Assembly (NCBI GenBank): GCA_013298865.1
Contig: JAAFJL010000026.1
Coordinates: forward strand, 1 to 42,471
Origin: Cytophagales bacterium
GTDB lineage: Bacteria; Bacteroidota; Bacteroidia; Cytophagales; Spirosomataceae
Direction of reading: 5' to 3'
DNA: 42,471 bases
How positions within the stretch are numbered: the stretch's first letter is position 1; each line of letters opens with the position of its first letter. The notes beneath the pieces were generated by a model. That model did not search any database and was not told the DNA's origin. It saw only the letters and a program-made list of their open reading frames with translations. A program made the translations under genes and the position numbers. Below, in pieces: positions 21,938 through 31,052 of the stretch.

Positions 21938-22918
21938 CTACCTCGGTACTTCGATTTTTTGTAAAATCTGAGCAATTACATCATCGGCAGATGCTCCTTC
22001 CATTTCTTTTTCTGGAGTCAATATAATTCTGTGACGCAATACTGATGGAGCTAATTCTTGAATGTCTTCTGGTGTTACAAAATCTCTTCCACGGATAGCA
22101 GCGAGTGCTTTCGAGGCACTTAACAATGCCACTGATGCTCTCGGAGAAGCCCCCAAATACAAAAATTTAGAGTTACGAGTTTCATTGATAATCTTGGCAA
22201 TGTATTCCAGAATTTTTTCTTCTACCAAAACCTGACGCACTTTTGCCCGTAAAGAAGCTACTAATTCTGCCGTCAGGACTGGTTTTACTAAACTTACAGG
22301 ATTGATACTCTGTGGGTTTTGTCCACGTACATGATGTCCCTGCAAGATGCTCAGTTCCTCTGCAAGTGTTGGGTATTTAATGACAATTTTAAACAAAAAA
22401 CGGTCTAACTGAGCTTCTGGCAAACGATACGTTCCTTCTTGTTCAATGGGATTTTGGGTTGCCAAAACAATAAAAGGATAGCTCATTTGGTAGGTTGTGC
22501 CGCCGTTTGTAATCTGACGTTCTTCCATTACTTCAAACAAAGCCGCCTGAGTTTTAGCTGGAGAACGGTTAATTTCATCAATCAAAATGATGTTTGAAAA
22601 AATCGGACCTTTTCTGAAATCAAATTCTGAGGTTTTCAGATTATAAACAGAAGTCCCCAAGACATCAGAGGGCATCATGTCTGGCGTGAACTGAATTCGG
22701 CTAAAATCAACCGAAACGGTTTTGGCTAACAATTTGGCTGTCAGAGTTTTAGCTACGCCTGGCACACCTTCAAGCAGTACGTGTCCATCTGCAAAAATGG
22801 CTACCAACAAAAGGTCTATCATTTGCTGCTGCCCAACAACAATTTGCCCAACTTCATTTCTGATATTATTGACTGCCTCGTGCAGTTCACTTAGGTCTAT
22901 TCTCGATTCAAATTCCAT
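21938..22918 (-). CDS. MoxR-family AAA+ ATPase
   Basis: The 326-residue cytosolic AAA+ protein is thought to act as a chaperone for metalloprotein or VWA-protein maturation. Walker A is GVPGVAKT at 51-58, Walker B ILIDEINRS at 111-119, sensor 1 ATQNPIEQEGTYRLPEAQLD, and the C-terminal lid carries GASPRASVALLSASKALA and LAPSVLRHRI. It lies 18 bases after a DUF4350 gene. In many Bacteroidota MoxR is followed by a DUF58 protein and VWA proteins; here the DUF58 gene is missing next to it. Confidence 0.92.
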   Translation of the reverse strand: MEFESRIDLSELHEAVNNIRNEVGQIVVGQQQMIDLLLVAIFADGHVLLEGVPGVAKTLTAKLLAKTVSVDFSRIQFTPDMMPSDVLGTSVYNLKTSEFDFRKGPIFSNIILIDEINRSPAKTQAALFEVMEERQITNGGTTYQMSYPFIVLATQNPIEQEGTYRLPEAQLDRFLFKIVIKYPTLAEELSILQGHHVRGQNPQSINPVSLVKPVLTAELVASLRAKVRQVLVEEKILEYIAKIINETRNSKFLYLGASPRASVALLSASKALAAIRGRDFVTPEDIQELAPSVLRHRIILTPEKEMEGASADDVIAQILQKIEVPR

Positions 22919-22936
22919 GATTGAGTGTATGTGATG

Positions 22937-24250
22937 CTATATTTGTTTTTGAAAATTTTCTATCTTCTGGCTCAATTGAAGTAATTGATTTTCAGAGAGA
23001 TAGCTTTGATTTTGAACATAAATAATATAATCAAAAAGCTGATTAATTTCGGATAATCCAACGCCAGATTTTGAGGCTAAATCATTTTTGAAATCAGCAT
23101 CAAATTCTTTAGTTTTTAGAAAAAATTTATTCCGAATAAAAGTCAGAAAATAAGAAATTTTCTTTTCGGAGATGTCCTTATGATTTTGTTGGGTAAAATA
23201 CAATTGCCCAATGGTTTCAACAAATTCTAAAGACGAATTCCGTGGAGTTTCAATAATTGGAATGATTCTCTGGCGGCGTTTTCCTTCAAAAAGTACATAA
23301 GAAATGAGTCCAAAAATCGTCAGAAAATATGCCCATTTCAAGGGTGGTTGGCTGACAATATATTTCAAAGGAGAGTTTTCGTATTCATCATCTTCACCTG
23401 TACCACCACGTCCTTCGTGAGGTTTATGAGAAAATCTCCCTTTTGATGCAAAACCTCTTCGATAAATGTGTTCAGCCCAAAATATTTGATAATCAGGTAG
23501 ATACGACAAAGCCTGAGTGACATAATCAGCATTTTTTTTCTTCAAAAGGTAATAATTCGTAAAAGCTAAGGGAGTGGTATTCAGATAGAAAAAGCCATTA
23601 CCAAAAGGAATTTTCAAGAAATTCACTTTCCCACTTCCATTCACTCCCAGAACCGTAGCTTGGGTTGTGTCATTGGTCTGAAAATAAGTATTGTCAGACC
23701 CACCTTTCATCGGGTAGTTAAGTGTCTGATGAAATTTTGGATTGACTAAATTCACTCCCGAAGAATCTCGCAAGAAAGCCGTGACATCCTTTTTAGTAGA
23801 ATCAGATTCAAAAATATCCATGTAGGAAGTCTTGAAATGTAGGGTGTCTTCAAGGCTTGAAAATTGCTCTGCGGCAATGAAAGCATTATTCCCATCACTC
23901 ACATATTTGAGTAGTTTTTCCGTACTCACAGAATCTACATCAAAGAAATTATACACATACAGGAAGTTACTTTTGGCAGGTAGCTTTTGCTCTTTTACAG
24001 CAAAAAGAGGAAATTTTTTATCCGTAATAACTTGATTATGAAATAGTTCTGGAAGAATTTTGTAGAGAACCTCACATCCATAAGGAATTTTATCTTTGTT
24101 AGAATAACTCGCCTCCCAGTTTGTAGGTTTAGGGCGATAATATTCTACCAAAATGTATCCAATAATCGTAATGGCGAGAAAAATGATATAACGTTTTTTT
24201 GATTTCAAGAGGATATTGGTTGATTTAAGAAAAGAAAATAAGTAAGCCAA
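22937..24250 (-). CDS. DUF4350-domain membrane protein
   Basis: The protein has about 437 residues. One TM helix lies at about 19-36 (KRYIIFLAITIIGYILVEYY). A large extracytoplasmic domain follows with WEASYSNKDKIPYGCEVLYKIL and DGNNAFIAAEQFSSLED, resembling the GATase-like fold of DUF4350. A second TM near 310-330 (KWAYFLTIFGLISYVLFEG) and a cytosolic helical tail complete it. It is functionally linked by context to the adjoining MoxR gene. No ATG exists near the N-terminus; the first usable start is a TTG at 24250-24248 that overlaps the edge of a C/G-rich inverted repeat, so the original start may have been displaced. Confidence 0.8.
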   Translation of the reverse strand: MAYLFSFLKSTNILLKSKKRYIIFLAITIIGYILVEYYRPKPTNWEASYSNKDKIPYGCEVLYKILPELFHNQVITDKKFPLFAVKEQKLPAKSNFLYVYNFFDVDSVSTEKLLKYVSDGNNAFIAAEQFSSLEDTLHFKTSYMDIFESDSTKKDVTAFLRDSSGVNLVNPKFHQTLNYPMKGGSDNTYFQTNDTTQATVLGVNGSGKVNFLKIPFGNGFFYLNTTPLAFTNYYLLKKKNADYVTQALSYLPDYQIFWAEHIYRRGFASKGRFSHKPHEGRGGTGEDDEYENSPLKYIVSQPPLKWAYFLTIFGLISYVLFEGKRRQRIIPIIETPRNSSLEFVETIGQLYFTQQNHKDISEKKISYFLTFIRNKFFLKTKEFDADFKNDLASKSGVGLSEINQLFDYIIYVQNQSYLSENQLLQLSQKIENFQKQI

Positions 24251-24349
24251 GCCCCCTAACCCCCAGAGGGGGAATTGAGTCGTAAGCCATTTTTATTGAA
24301 TATTTTTTTTATCTGCAACTTAGTTCCCCCTCTGGGGGTTGGGGGGCTT
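24249..24349. repeat. C/G-rich 26-bp inverted repeat
   Basis: Arms 24249-24274 and 24324-24349 (AAGCCCCCTAAC... and the inverse ending ...GGGGGGCTT) are complementary over 26 bp with one mismatch, separated by 49 AT-rich bases. Each arm also contains a small inner palindrome (CCCCCAGAGGGGG). It contrasts sharply with the surrounding composition. It fills the gap between the VWA-like lipoprotein gene and the DUF4350 gene and touches the latter's start codon. Confidence 0.85.
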
Positions 24350-24353
24350 ATTT

Positions 24354-25130
24354 TTACAACTCCACTACTTCCCCAGAAACGCCCAATTCCATGAATAATC
24401 TTTGCCAATAAATAGCAATAGAAGGACTGTTTTGGCGAGTGGTTGCGGTTGGTTCAAAGGGTTTTACAATAAAAATCTGAGCATTTCTGATGTTTAGTAA
24501 ATCATTTTTAAACTTCAAAACATCTTCTCTTGCCCAACCCACTGCGGCGGCATCATCGTCTGGTGGGTTCACATGAAAATCTCTGCGATTGGGGGCTCTC
24601 ATGCTTTCTACCATATCCGAAAGATAATATACTTTTACATTATATCCCTGTGCAACTTTTTTGTCGATGATTGGTAAAGTTGCCCAAATATCAGTATTAT
24701 TTTTACTCGTTGATGCGTTCTGAGTCTGTAATTGTTTCAGAATTTGTTGTCTAAAAATTGCCCTTTCTTTCTGAATCGACATATCATATTCAGTCTTAAT
24801 TGCCTCAGAATCAGTTGCATTAGCACCTGATTGGTCTCCCATTTCTGTTTGGCAGGTAATTTCTAAAGCCTTGCCTTGTCCTGTATTTTCATGAATAAAA
24901 AAGACATCAACTTTATCCCCTTTTTTGTTTACGTGCTGTTCAACTAAGTCGTTGATGACCTTTGTATATTTTTCATTAATAAACTTTTTGTTGACATTCA
25001 CACTCACGGATTTATCCATGAAAATCATAGTGCAAGTCGGGGAGTCAAGCACGGTTTGTTCTCCTTTATCACCACCACCGCAAGACAGCAGCGAACTGAT
25101 GAAGAATAAGTAAATAATTCGTTTTTTCAT
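24354..25130 (-). CDS. Lipoprotein with von Willebrand A-like fold
   Basis: The 258-residue protein has a lipoprotein signal ending LLSC, with Cys17 followed by Gly residues. A first strand, CTMIFMDKSVSV, carries a DxSxS MIDAS-like motif (Asp39, Ser41, Ser43). A later strand, VKVYYLSDMVES (SD at 171-172), corresponds to the second core strand of VWA domains. VWA proteins are frequent partners of MoxR ATPases, which fits its place two genes upstream of MoxR. Its stop lies 104 bases before the DUF4350 start, with the C/G-rich inverted repeat between. The exact role is unknown. Confidence 0.72.
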   Translation of the reverse strand: MKKRIIYLFFISSLLSCGGGDKGEQTVLDSPTCTMIFMDKSVSVNVNKKFINEKYTKVINDLVEQHVNKKGDKVDVFFIHENTGQGKALEITCQTEMGDQSGANATDSEAIKTEYDMSIQKERAIFRQQILKQLQTQNASTSKNNTDIWATLPIIDKKVAQGYNVKVYYLSDMVESMRAPNRRDFHVNPPDDDAAAVGWAREDVLKFKNDLLNIRNAQIFIVKPFEPTATTRQNSPSIAIYWQRLFMELGVSGEVVEL

Positions 25131-25145
25131 TTATATGGTTAGTTA

Positions 25146-25280
25146 TTTATTCAATTTGAAGATTTGAGAATGTGTTAATTTGAAAATAAAAGCTGGCAGT
25201 ATTTTGATATTTTAATTAACTCGGATAGATTTGGTTTCCCACCATTTCCAAATTAACCAATTTCCAAATTTCCAAATTAA
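25146..25280. repeat. TTTGAAAAT-type inverted repeats
   Basis: TCAATTTGAAGATTTGAG and GTTAATTTGAAAATA (about 25152-25189) face CATTTCCAAATTAACC and AATTTCCAAATTTCCAAATT (about 25246-25280), about 55 bases apart, in the gap between two minus-strand genes. Confidence 0.6.
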
Positions 25281-26209
25281 TTCAGCCCCAAGCTATCTCT
25301 TAACATTTCAAACTCAGGTTTGTTTTTTGTCCAATAGTCGGTAATGAGTGTTTTCTTTTTGGTAGCTTTAGTGGTTAATTCTTTATCTCCGTTTTTGTAG
25401 GTTTCTTCCCAACCATTAATGCTATGCGGAAATTTTCTATCAAAGTTTATGCTTAGTTTTCTGTCAGGATATGTCAAAACATATTTCTGGGTTAATACAT
25501 CCACAGAATCTAAAGATGCCTCTGCTGACTCCACGGCAAGTTTTTTATGACGAAATCTTGCAATTTGTGTTGAAGGAATCATCGAAACTTCGCCAATTGG
25601 TAAAGTCTTAGGATTGATTCTGATTCGATTCCAAAGTTCGTCCTCTAACCAATGTTGAGGCAATTTAAAATCCTCTTGGGCTTCTGCTTCAAAGTAACTT
25701 TTGCCTTCAATGGAGTATTCTTTATTTCTGAGGTTTAGTTGTGTAAAAGTATGCCCACACCATTCCTGTGCCGAAGTCGTGACCTTTAACGAATTCGGAA
25801 ATAGTTTCGTATTTACAGGTGTAAAAATCGAACTCATCATCGAATAATCATAAATTCCTGTGTTAAATTTTCTGATAAAATTCAATTTCATTACACTTGT
25901 AGCCACATCTTTTTCATTAGATTCTAATTTTACCTGAGAATCCGTTCTGAAATCTTCTGTCACAAAAACCAGTACGACTTCCCCTTTGTTCATGCTACCA
26001 TAACGAGCTTGTTGGAGGTCATAAGAATTTACTTCTGCTTTGCCTGCATACCAATATTTCTGAAACTCTGGGGTAGGTTTTAAAGTTTCTACTGGCGGAG
26101 GTGGCGTATTTTTTTCTTTCTGGAAAACTGTCGCCTTTTTCACAAAAGCAAAACTGATAGCGACTGCGATACATATTGCTAAAAAATTATTCCGTATAAA
26201 TTTATCCAT
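25277..26209 (-). CDS. Uncharacterised membrane-anchored protein
   Basis: The protein has about 310 residues from the ATG at 26209; an upstream ATG at 26278 adds 23 unlikely residues. A single N-terminal anchor lies at about 8-24 (FLAICIAVAISFAFV), followed by a Pro-rich linker (TPPPPVETLKPTP) and an extracytoplasmic beta-rich domain with YWYAGKAEVNSYDLQQARYG, EWCGHTFTQLNLRN and SINFDRKFPHSINGWEE. I recall similar Bacteroidota proteins labelled septum formation inhibitor Maf, but no Maf motif is visible and I do not use that name. It may be first in the minus-strand run ending with MoxR. Confidence 0.75.
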   Translation of the reverse strand: MDKFIRNNFLAICIAVAISFAFVKKATVFQKEKNTPPPPVETLKPTPEFQKYWYAGKAEVNSYDLQQARYGSMNKGEVVLVFVTEDFRTDSQVKLESNEKDVATSVMKLNFIRKFNTGIYDYSMMSSIFTPVNTKLFPNSLKVTTSAQEWCGHTFTQLNLRNKEYSIEGKSYFEAEAQEDFKLPQHWLEDELWNRIRINPKTLPIGEVSMIPSTQIARFRHKKLAVESAEASLDSVDVLTQKYVLTYPDRKLSINFDRKFPHSINGWEETYKNGDKELTTKATKKKTLITDYWTKNKPEFEMLRDSLGLN

Positions 26210-26353
26210 TTTTGTTGATGATATTTTCGAGACTTGATGCTCGTTTTTCGATGTTTGTAGGTTCACTTTAATCTTCAATGCAAAAGCAAGTTACACAATT
26301 TACCAAAAATGATTAAATTCACAGGAACATTTATCAAACAAACTATCATTTTC

Positions 26354-27982
26354 ATGAAAAAACATCTCCTCATACTACTCTCATTCTTCTATATTTCTGG
26401 TGTTTTTGCCCAAACAAAACTCGAAAAAGCTCCCAAACGAACAGAGGGAGAAGGGCAGTTTAATCGTCTGATTATCAGAGGTGTAAACCTTATCAATGGC
26501 ACAGGTTCACCGATGCAAGGACCTTGTGATATTGTGGTCGAAAAAAATGTTATTACTCAAATAAAAGTTGTGGGTTTTCCTGGGGTGGAAATTGACCCAA
26601 ACAACCGCCCAAAGGCAAATCCTGGGGACAAAGTGATGGATTGCACAGGAATGTATCTTTTGCCAGGTTTTATAGATATGCACGGACATATTGGCGGAGA
26701 TTCTCAGGGAACACCAGCCGAATATGTTTTCAAACTTTGGTTGGCTCATGGAATTACGACAATTCGTGAACCTGGCTCTTTTAATGGCATTGATTGGACA
26801 TTGGAACACAAGCGTAAGTCTCTGGAAAACAGCATTGTAGCTCCAAGAATTTTTGCTTATACTGGTTTTGGTTCAGGTTCAAAAGAAACGATAACTACGG
26901 CAGAACAAGCTCGTGCGTGGGTGAGGGCGAACAAGGAAAAAGGCTCGGATGGCATTAAGTTTTTTGGGGCAAAACCAGAAATCATGCAGGCGGCTTTAGA
27001 AGAAAATAAAAAATTAGGCTTGGGGTCAGCGTGCCATCATGCACAGTTGGACGTTGCCCGTTGGAATGTCCTAAACTCAGCTCGGGCAGGGCTAACTTCG
27101 ATGGAACATTGGTACGGACTTCCAGAGGCACTTTTTGAAGGACAAACCATTCAAGATTACCCTGCTGATTATAATTATAGTAACGAACAAAATCGTTTCG
27201 AGGAAGCTGGAAAATTATGGAAACAGGCTGCCAAACCAGGCTCGAAGCGTTGGGAGGAAGTGATGTCTGAACTATTGAAATTAGACTTTACCCTTGACCC
27301 AACTTTTAATATTTACGAAGCCAATCGAGATTTAATGATGGCTCGCCGTGCGGAATGGCATGACGACTATACACTTCCTTCGGTTTGGCGTTTTTATGCC
27401 CCTTCACGGGTGTCGCATGGGTCATACTGGCAAGATTGGGGAACGGAGCAAGAAGTAGCTTGGAAAGCCAATTATCGCCTTTGGATGGATTTCGTGAATG
27501 AGTATAAAAATCGGGGTGGCAGAGTTACCACAGGGTCGGATTCAGGCTTTATTTATCAACTCTATGGTTTTGCGTACATCCGTGAGTTGGAGTTATTGAG
27601 AGAAGCAGGTTTTCATCCTTTAGAAGTTATCAGAGCGGCTACAATGAAGGGAGCAGAGGTCTTAGGAATGACTGATAAAATTGGTTCTATTGAAGTTGGA
27701 AAGTTAGCAGATATGGTTATTTTGGAAGAAAATCCTTTGAAAAACCTAAAAGTGCTGTACGGTACAGGAGCAATAAAATTGACGGAAAAGAATGAAACAA
27801 TAAGGGTTGGTGGGGTAAAATATACAATTAAAGACGGAGTAATTTTTGATGCAAAAAAATTGTTGGAAGACGTAAGAAAAATTGTTGCTGATGCTAAAAA
27901 GCAAGAAAATTTTGAGATTTTCCAGCCTGGTATGAAACCACAAAAATCAAACTCTGGAAAGGTACAAGGAGCAAAAGATTAA
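26354..27982 (+). CDS. Secreted amidohydrolase-family protein
   Basis: About 542 residues from the ATG at 26354, which gives a good signal peptide (MKKHLLILLSFFYISGVFAQ). An earlier in-frame ATG at 26309 would bury the signal. The first metal-binding strand is GFIDMHGHIGGD (HxH). Later ligands probably lie in SACHHAQLD and TSMEHWYG, and the last Asp in TTGSDSGF. The C-terminal composite beta-domain reads IGSIEVGKLADMVILEENPLKNL. Substrates in this family include imides, dipeptides and cyclic amides; none can be chosen here. It is divergent from the membrane-anchored gene at 25277 and followed by a long hairpin. Confidence 0.88.
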   Translation: MKKHLLILLSFFYISGVFAQTKLEKAPKRTEGEGQFNRLIIRGVNLINGTGSPMQGPCDIVVEKNVITQIKVVGFPGVEIDPNNRPKANPGDKVMDCTGMYLLPGFIDMHGHIGGDSQGTPAEYVFKLWLAHGITTIREPGSFNGIDWTLEHKRKSLENSIVAPRIFAYTGFGSGSKETITTAEQARAWVRANKEKGSDGIKFFGAKPEIMQAALEENKKLGLGSACHHAQLDVARWNVLNSARAGLTSMEHWYGLPEALFEGQTIQDYPADYNYSNEQNRFEEAGKLWKQAAKPGSKRWEEVMSELLKLDFTLDPTFNIYEANRDLMMARRAEWHDDYTLPSVWRFYAPSRVSHGSYWQDWGTEQEVAWKANYRLWMDFVNEYKNRGGRVTTGSDSGFIYQLYGFAYIRELELLREAGFHPLEVIRAATMKGAEVLGMTDKIGSIEVGKLADMVILEENPLKNLKVLYGTGAIKLTEKNETIRVGGVKYTIKDGVIFDAKKLLEDVRKIVADAKKQENFEIFQPGMKPQKSNSGKVQGAKD

Positions 27983-28000
27983 TGTTTTTGGATAATAAAA

Positions 28001-28085
28001 AAGTCAGAATAAAGAACAAGGAATGTAAAATGAAGAAGTGAGCTATAACAATCACTTCTACATTCTACATTCCTTGTTCTGACTT
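28001..28085. terminator. Long imperfect hairpin between amidohydrolase and sdhB
   Basis: AAGTCAGAATAAAGAACAAG continues into GAATGTAAAATGAAGAAGTGA and faces TCACTTCTACATTC and TACATTCCTTGTTCTGACTT, giving about 33 bp of stem with two small bulges. It lies between convergent genes and probably ends both transcripts, although T-runs are short. It is built from repeated ACATTC/GAATGT words. Confidence 0.65.
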
Positions 28086-28140
28086 AATTCAAAGTTAGAG
28101 TCGTTCGCTCATGGTTTTGCGTTTGTGACGCATCATGGAC

Positions 28141-28893
28141 TTAATACTCCTTGTTAGAAGAAACCGAAGCTGATAGATACTCACGATTCATTCTTGCGAT
28201 GTTTTCGATACTAATTCCTTTTGGACATTCTGCCTCGCAAGCACCTGTGTTTGTGCAAGCTCCAAAGCCTTCTGCGTCCATTTGTGCTACCATTTTTTCG
28301 GCACGCATTTGTCTTTCTGCCTGACCTTGCGGTAAAAGCGATAACTGAGAAACCTTTGCCGAAGTAAACAACATAGCAGAAGCATTCTTACAAGCAGCCA
28401 CACAAGCACCACAACCAATACAAGCTGCTGCCATGAAAGCTAAATCTGCATTTTCTTTCGGGATAGGTAATGAATTGGCATCACGGGCATTTCCTGTATT
28501 CACGGAAACAAAACCGCCTGATGCAATGATTCTATCAAAAGAAGAACGATTTACTGCTAAATCCTTAATTACTGGAAATGCTGCTGCACGCCAAGGTTCA
28601 ACGGTGATAGTATCTCCACTTTTGAAAGACCTCATGTGCAACTGACAAGTGGTAGTTTGTTTTGGTCCGTGTGGGTGTCCGTTGATGTACATAGAACACA
28701 TTCCGCAGATACCTTCACGACAGTCGTGGTCGAATGCGATGGGTTCTTTAGTTTCACTGATAAGACGCTCGTTCAAAACATCAAACATTTCCAAGAAAGA
28801 CATATCTTCTGAGATACCTTTTACATCAAATGTTTCAAAACGTCCTTCTGATTTTGCATTTTTCTGACGCCAAACTTTCAGCGTCAAGTTCAT
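28141..28893 (-). CDS. sdhB: Succinate dehydrogenase/fumarate reductase iron-sulfur subunit
   Basis: About 250 residues from the ATG at 28893, which is preceded by a GGAAGGAA ribosome-binding stretch; ATG at 28905 is possible. It carries the three clusters of complex II. The 2Fe-2S ligands are in CREGICGMC with a later Cys in TTTCQLH. The 4Fe-4S ligands are in [11 protein letters not shown] and the further cluster ligands in [10 protein letters not shown]. It passes electrons from the SdhA flavin to quinone at the membrane. It is last of sdhC-sdhA-sdhB; an 80-base gap with TTTGAAAAT-type repeats separates it from sdhA. Confidence 0.96.
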   Translation of the reverse strand: MNLTLKVWRQKNAKSEGRFETFDVKGISEDMSFLEMFDVLNERLISETKEPIAFDHDCREGICGMCSMYINGHPHGPKQTTTCQLHMRSFKSGDTITVEPWRAAAFPVIKDLAVNRSSFDRIIASGGFVSVNTGNARDANSLPIPKENADLAFMAAACIGCGACVAACKNASAMLFTSAKVSQLSLLPQGQAERQMRAEKMVAQMDAEGFGACTNTGACEAECPKGISIENIARMNREYLSASVSSNKEY

Positions 28894-28918
28894 ATTTCCT
28901 TCCATTTTTTGGTATATT

Positions 28919-28977
28919 TTGGAAATTTGAAATTTTGGCAATGTGAATTTTCAAATTACCAAATTTTCAAATTTATT
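28919..28977. repeat. TTTGAAAAT-type inverted repeat between sdhA and sdhB
   Basis: TTGGAAATTTGAAATTTTGGC is followed by GAATTTTCAAATTACC and AAATTTTCAAATTT, an adjacent inverted arrangement of the same repeat word seen in other gaps here. It extends to the stop codon of sdhA. Confidence 0.55.
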
Positions 28978-30958
28978 TATAGCTTCTTTGTGCAATTTTG
29001 ATGTTTTCGTAAACCAATTCTTCTTTGTGAAGTTCCCACTGAGATGTATCCTTGAATTCCCAAGCAGAAACGTAGGCATACTTTTCGTCATCACGAAGGG
29101 CTTCTCCGTCTGGTGTCTGGAATTCTTCACGGAAGTGTCCTCCACAAGACTCTTCTCTCTGGAGGGCATCAACGCACATTAATTCTCCCAACTCAATAAA
29201 GTCAGCTACACGACCTGCTTTTTCTAATTCTGGGTTAAATTCATCAGCATCGCCTGGTACAAAAACATCACTATAAAATTCTTTTCTGAGTGCCTGAATG
29301 TCTGCAATCGCTCCTTTTAGTCCTTCTGCACTACGAGACATTCCGCATTGTTCCCACATGATTTTTCCAAGACGTTTGTGGAAATTATCAACTGATTTTT
29401 TACCTTTTATTGACAAAAACTGTGTGATTCTTTCTTGAACAGCTTTCTCTGCTTCCACAAATTCTGGAGCGTCCGTTGAGATTGCCTTTGTCTTGATTTC
29501 AGCCGCTAAATATGCTCCGATTGTATATGGCAATACAAAATAACCATCCGCCAAACCTTGCATCAAAGCAGATGCACCCAAACGATTTGCACCGTGGTCA
29601 GAGAAATTGGCTTCTCCTAAAGCGTACAAACCTTTTACGGTAGTCATCAAGTTATAGTCAACCCAAAGTCCGCCCATTGTATAATGTACGGCTGGATAAA
29701 TACGCATCGGAGTTTCATAAGGATCTTCCCCCGTGATTTGCTTGTACATATCGAAAAGGTTTCCGTATTCTTCCTTCACGACTGCTCTACCCAAACGTAT
29801 CAAAGTCTCTTCATCTGGATTGTCGATACCCAGTTTTGAAGCCTCTGCACGACCATATTTATTGATTAAGTTTGAACGAAAATCAAGGTAAACTGCCATT
29901 TTTGAAGCACCTACGCCATAACCTGCATCGCAACGCTCTTTGGCAGCACGAGAGGCAATATCACGAGGAACTAAGTTTCCGAAGGCAGGATAACGACGCT
30001 CTAAATAATAATCTCTTTCTTCTTCTGGAATATCATTAGCAGGACGAGTATCCCCTTTTTGTTTTGGCACCCAAATTCTTCCGTCATTTCTCAATGATTC
30101 AGACATCAAAGTCAATTTTGATTGGTGGTCACCAGAAACAGGAATACAAGTTGGGTGAATTTGAGTAAAACATGGATTACCGAACAAAGCTCCCTTACGA
30201 TGAGCCTTCCAAGCAGCCGTTACGTTAGACCCCATAGCGTTGGTAGAAAGATAGAAAACGTTTCCGTATCCACCCGTACACAACAAAACTGCGTGTCCGA
30301 AATGGCGTTCTAATTTTCCAGAGATCAAATCACGGGCGATTATTCCACGAGCCTTCCCGTCAACCATTACAACATCCAACATCTCATGACGAGTGTACAT
30401 TTTCACATTACCCAAACCAATTTGGCGTTGTAATGAAGAATATGCTCCCAACAAAAGTTGCTGTCCAGTTTGTCCAGCCGCATAAAAAGTACGTTTTACC
30501 TGAGTACCCCCGAAAGAACGGTTTTTCAACAATCCGCCGTAATCACGAGCAAATGGTACACCCTGAGCAACGCATTGGTCAATAATATTTGCTGAAACCT
30601 CAGCCAGACGGTGAACATTGGCTTCTCTTGCACGGTAGTCACCACCTTTAATTGTATCATAAAACAAACGATAAGTAGAATCACCATCGTTTTGGTAATT
30701 TTTAGCCGCATTGATTCCCCCTTGTGCCGCAATAGAGTGGGCTCTGCGTGGAGAATCCTGAAAACAAAATGCTTTCACGGTATAACCTAATTCTGCCAAA
30801 GAAGCTGCCGCAGAGGCACCAGCCAAGCCAGTACCAACTACAATAATTTCTAAGTTCCTTTTATTAGCAGGATTGACCAAGGGAACGTTTGAACGGAATT
30901 TAGTCCATTTTTCGACTAAAGAACCATCAGGTATTTTAGCATCTAATATAGTTGACAT
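28973..30958 (-). CDS. sdhA: Succinate dehydrogenase/fumarate reductase flavoprotein subunit
   Basis: The 661-residue catalytic subunit of complex II. The FAD Rossmann start is [38 protein letters not shown] holds the His to which FAD is covalently bound. The substrate region has [10 protein letters not shown], followed by [20 protein letters not shown]-like sequence (here [20 protein letters not shown]) and [12 protein letters not shown]. The FAD-binding end has [18 protein letters not shown]. Length and the long insert match the Bacteroidota/epsilon-type enzyme that pairs with a di-heme cytochrome b. It oxidises succinate in the TCA cycle or reduces fumarate. Confidence 0.97.
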   Translation of the reverse strand: MSTILDAKIPDGSLVEKWTKFRSNVPLVNPANKRNLEIIVVGTGLAGASAAASLAELGYTVKAFCFQDSPRRAHSIAAQGGINAAKNYQNDGDSTYRLFYDTIKGGDYRAREANVHRLAEVSANIIDQCVAQGVPFARDYGGLLKNRSFGGTQVKRTFYAAGQTGQQLLLGAYSSLQRQIGLGNVKMYTRHEMLDVVMVDGKARGIIARDLISGKLERHFGHAVLLCTGGYGNVFYLSTNAMGSNVTAAWKAHRKGALFGNPCFTQIHPTCIPVSGDHQSKLTLMSESLRNDGRIWVPKQKGDTRPANDIPEEERDYYLERRYPAFGNLVPRDIASRAAKERCDAGYGVGASKMAVYLDFRSNLINKYGRAEASKLGIDNPDEETLIRLGRAVVKEEYGNLFDMYKQITGEDPYETPMRIYPAVHYTMGGLWVDYNLMTTVKGLYALGEANFSDHGANRLGASALMQGLADGYFVLPYTIGAYLAAEIKTKAISTDAPEFVEAEKAVQERITQFLSIKGKKSVDNFHKRLGKIMWEQCGMSRSAEGLKGAIADIQALRKEFYSDVFVPGDADEFNPELEKAGRVADFIELGELMCVDALQREESCGGHFREEFQTPDGEALRDDEKYAYVSAWEFKDTSQWELHKEELVYENIKIAQRSYK

Positions 30959-31052
30959 AGACTTGTATGATTAATAACTTTAAAAGTTTTATAAACCGAA
31001 CTAAAATTTGAAAATTAACCGATTTCCAAATTAGCTTAATTTTAAAATTTAC

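Noticed and set aside
28943-29182. Plus-strand frame opposite the sdhA 3' end
   Set aside because: Shadow of sdhA plus a repeat; the coding pattern belongs to the minus strand.
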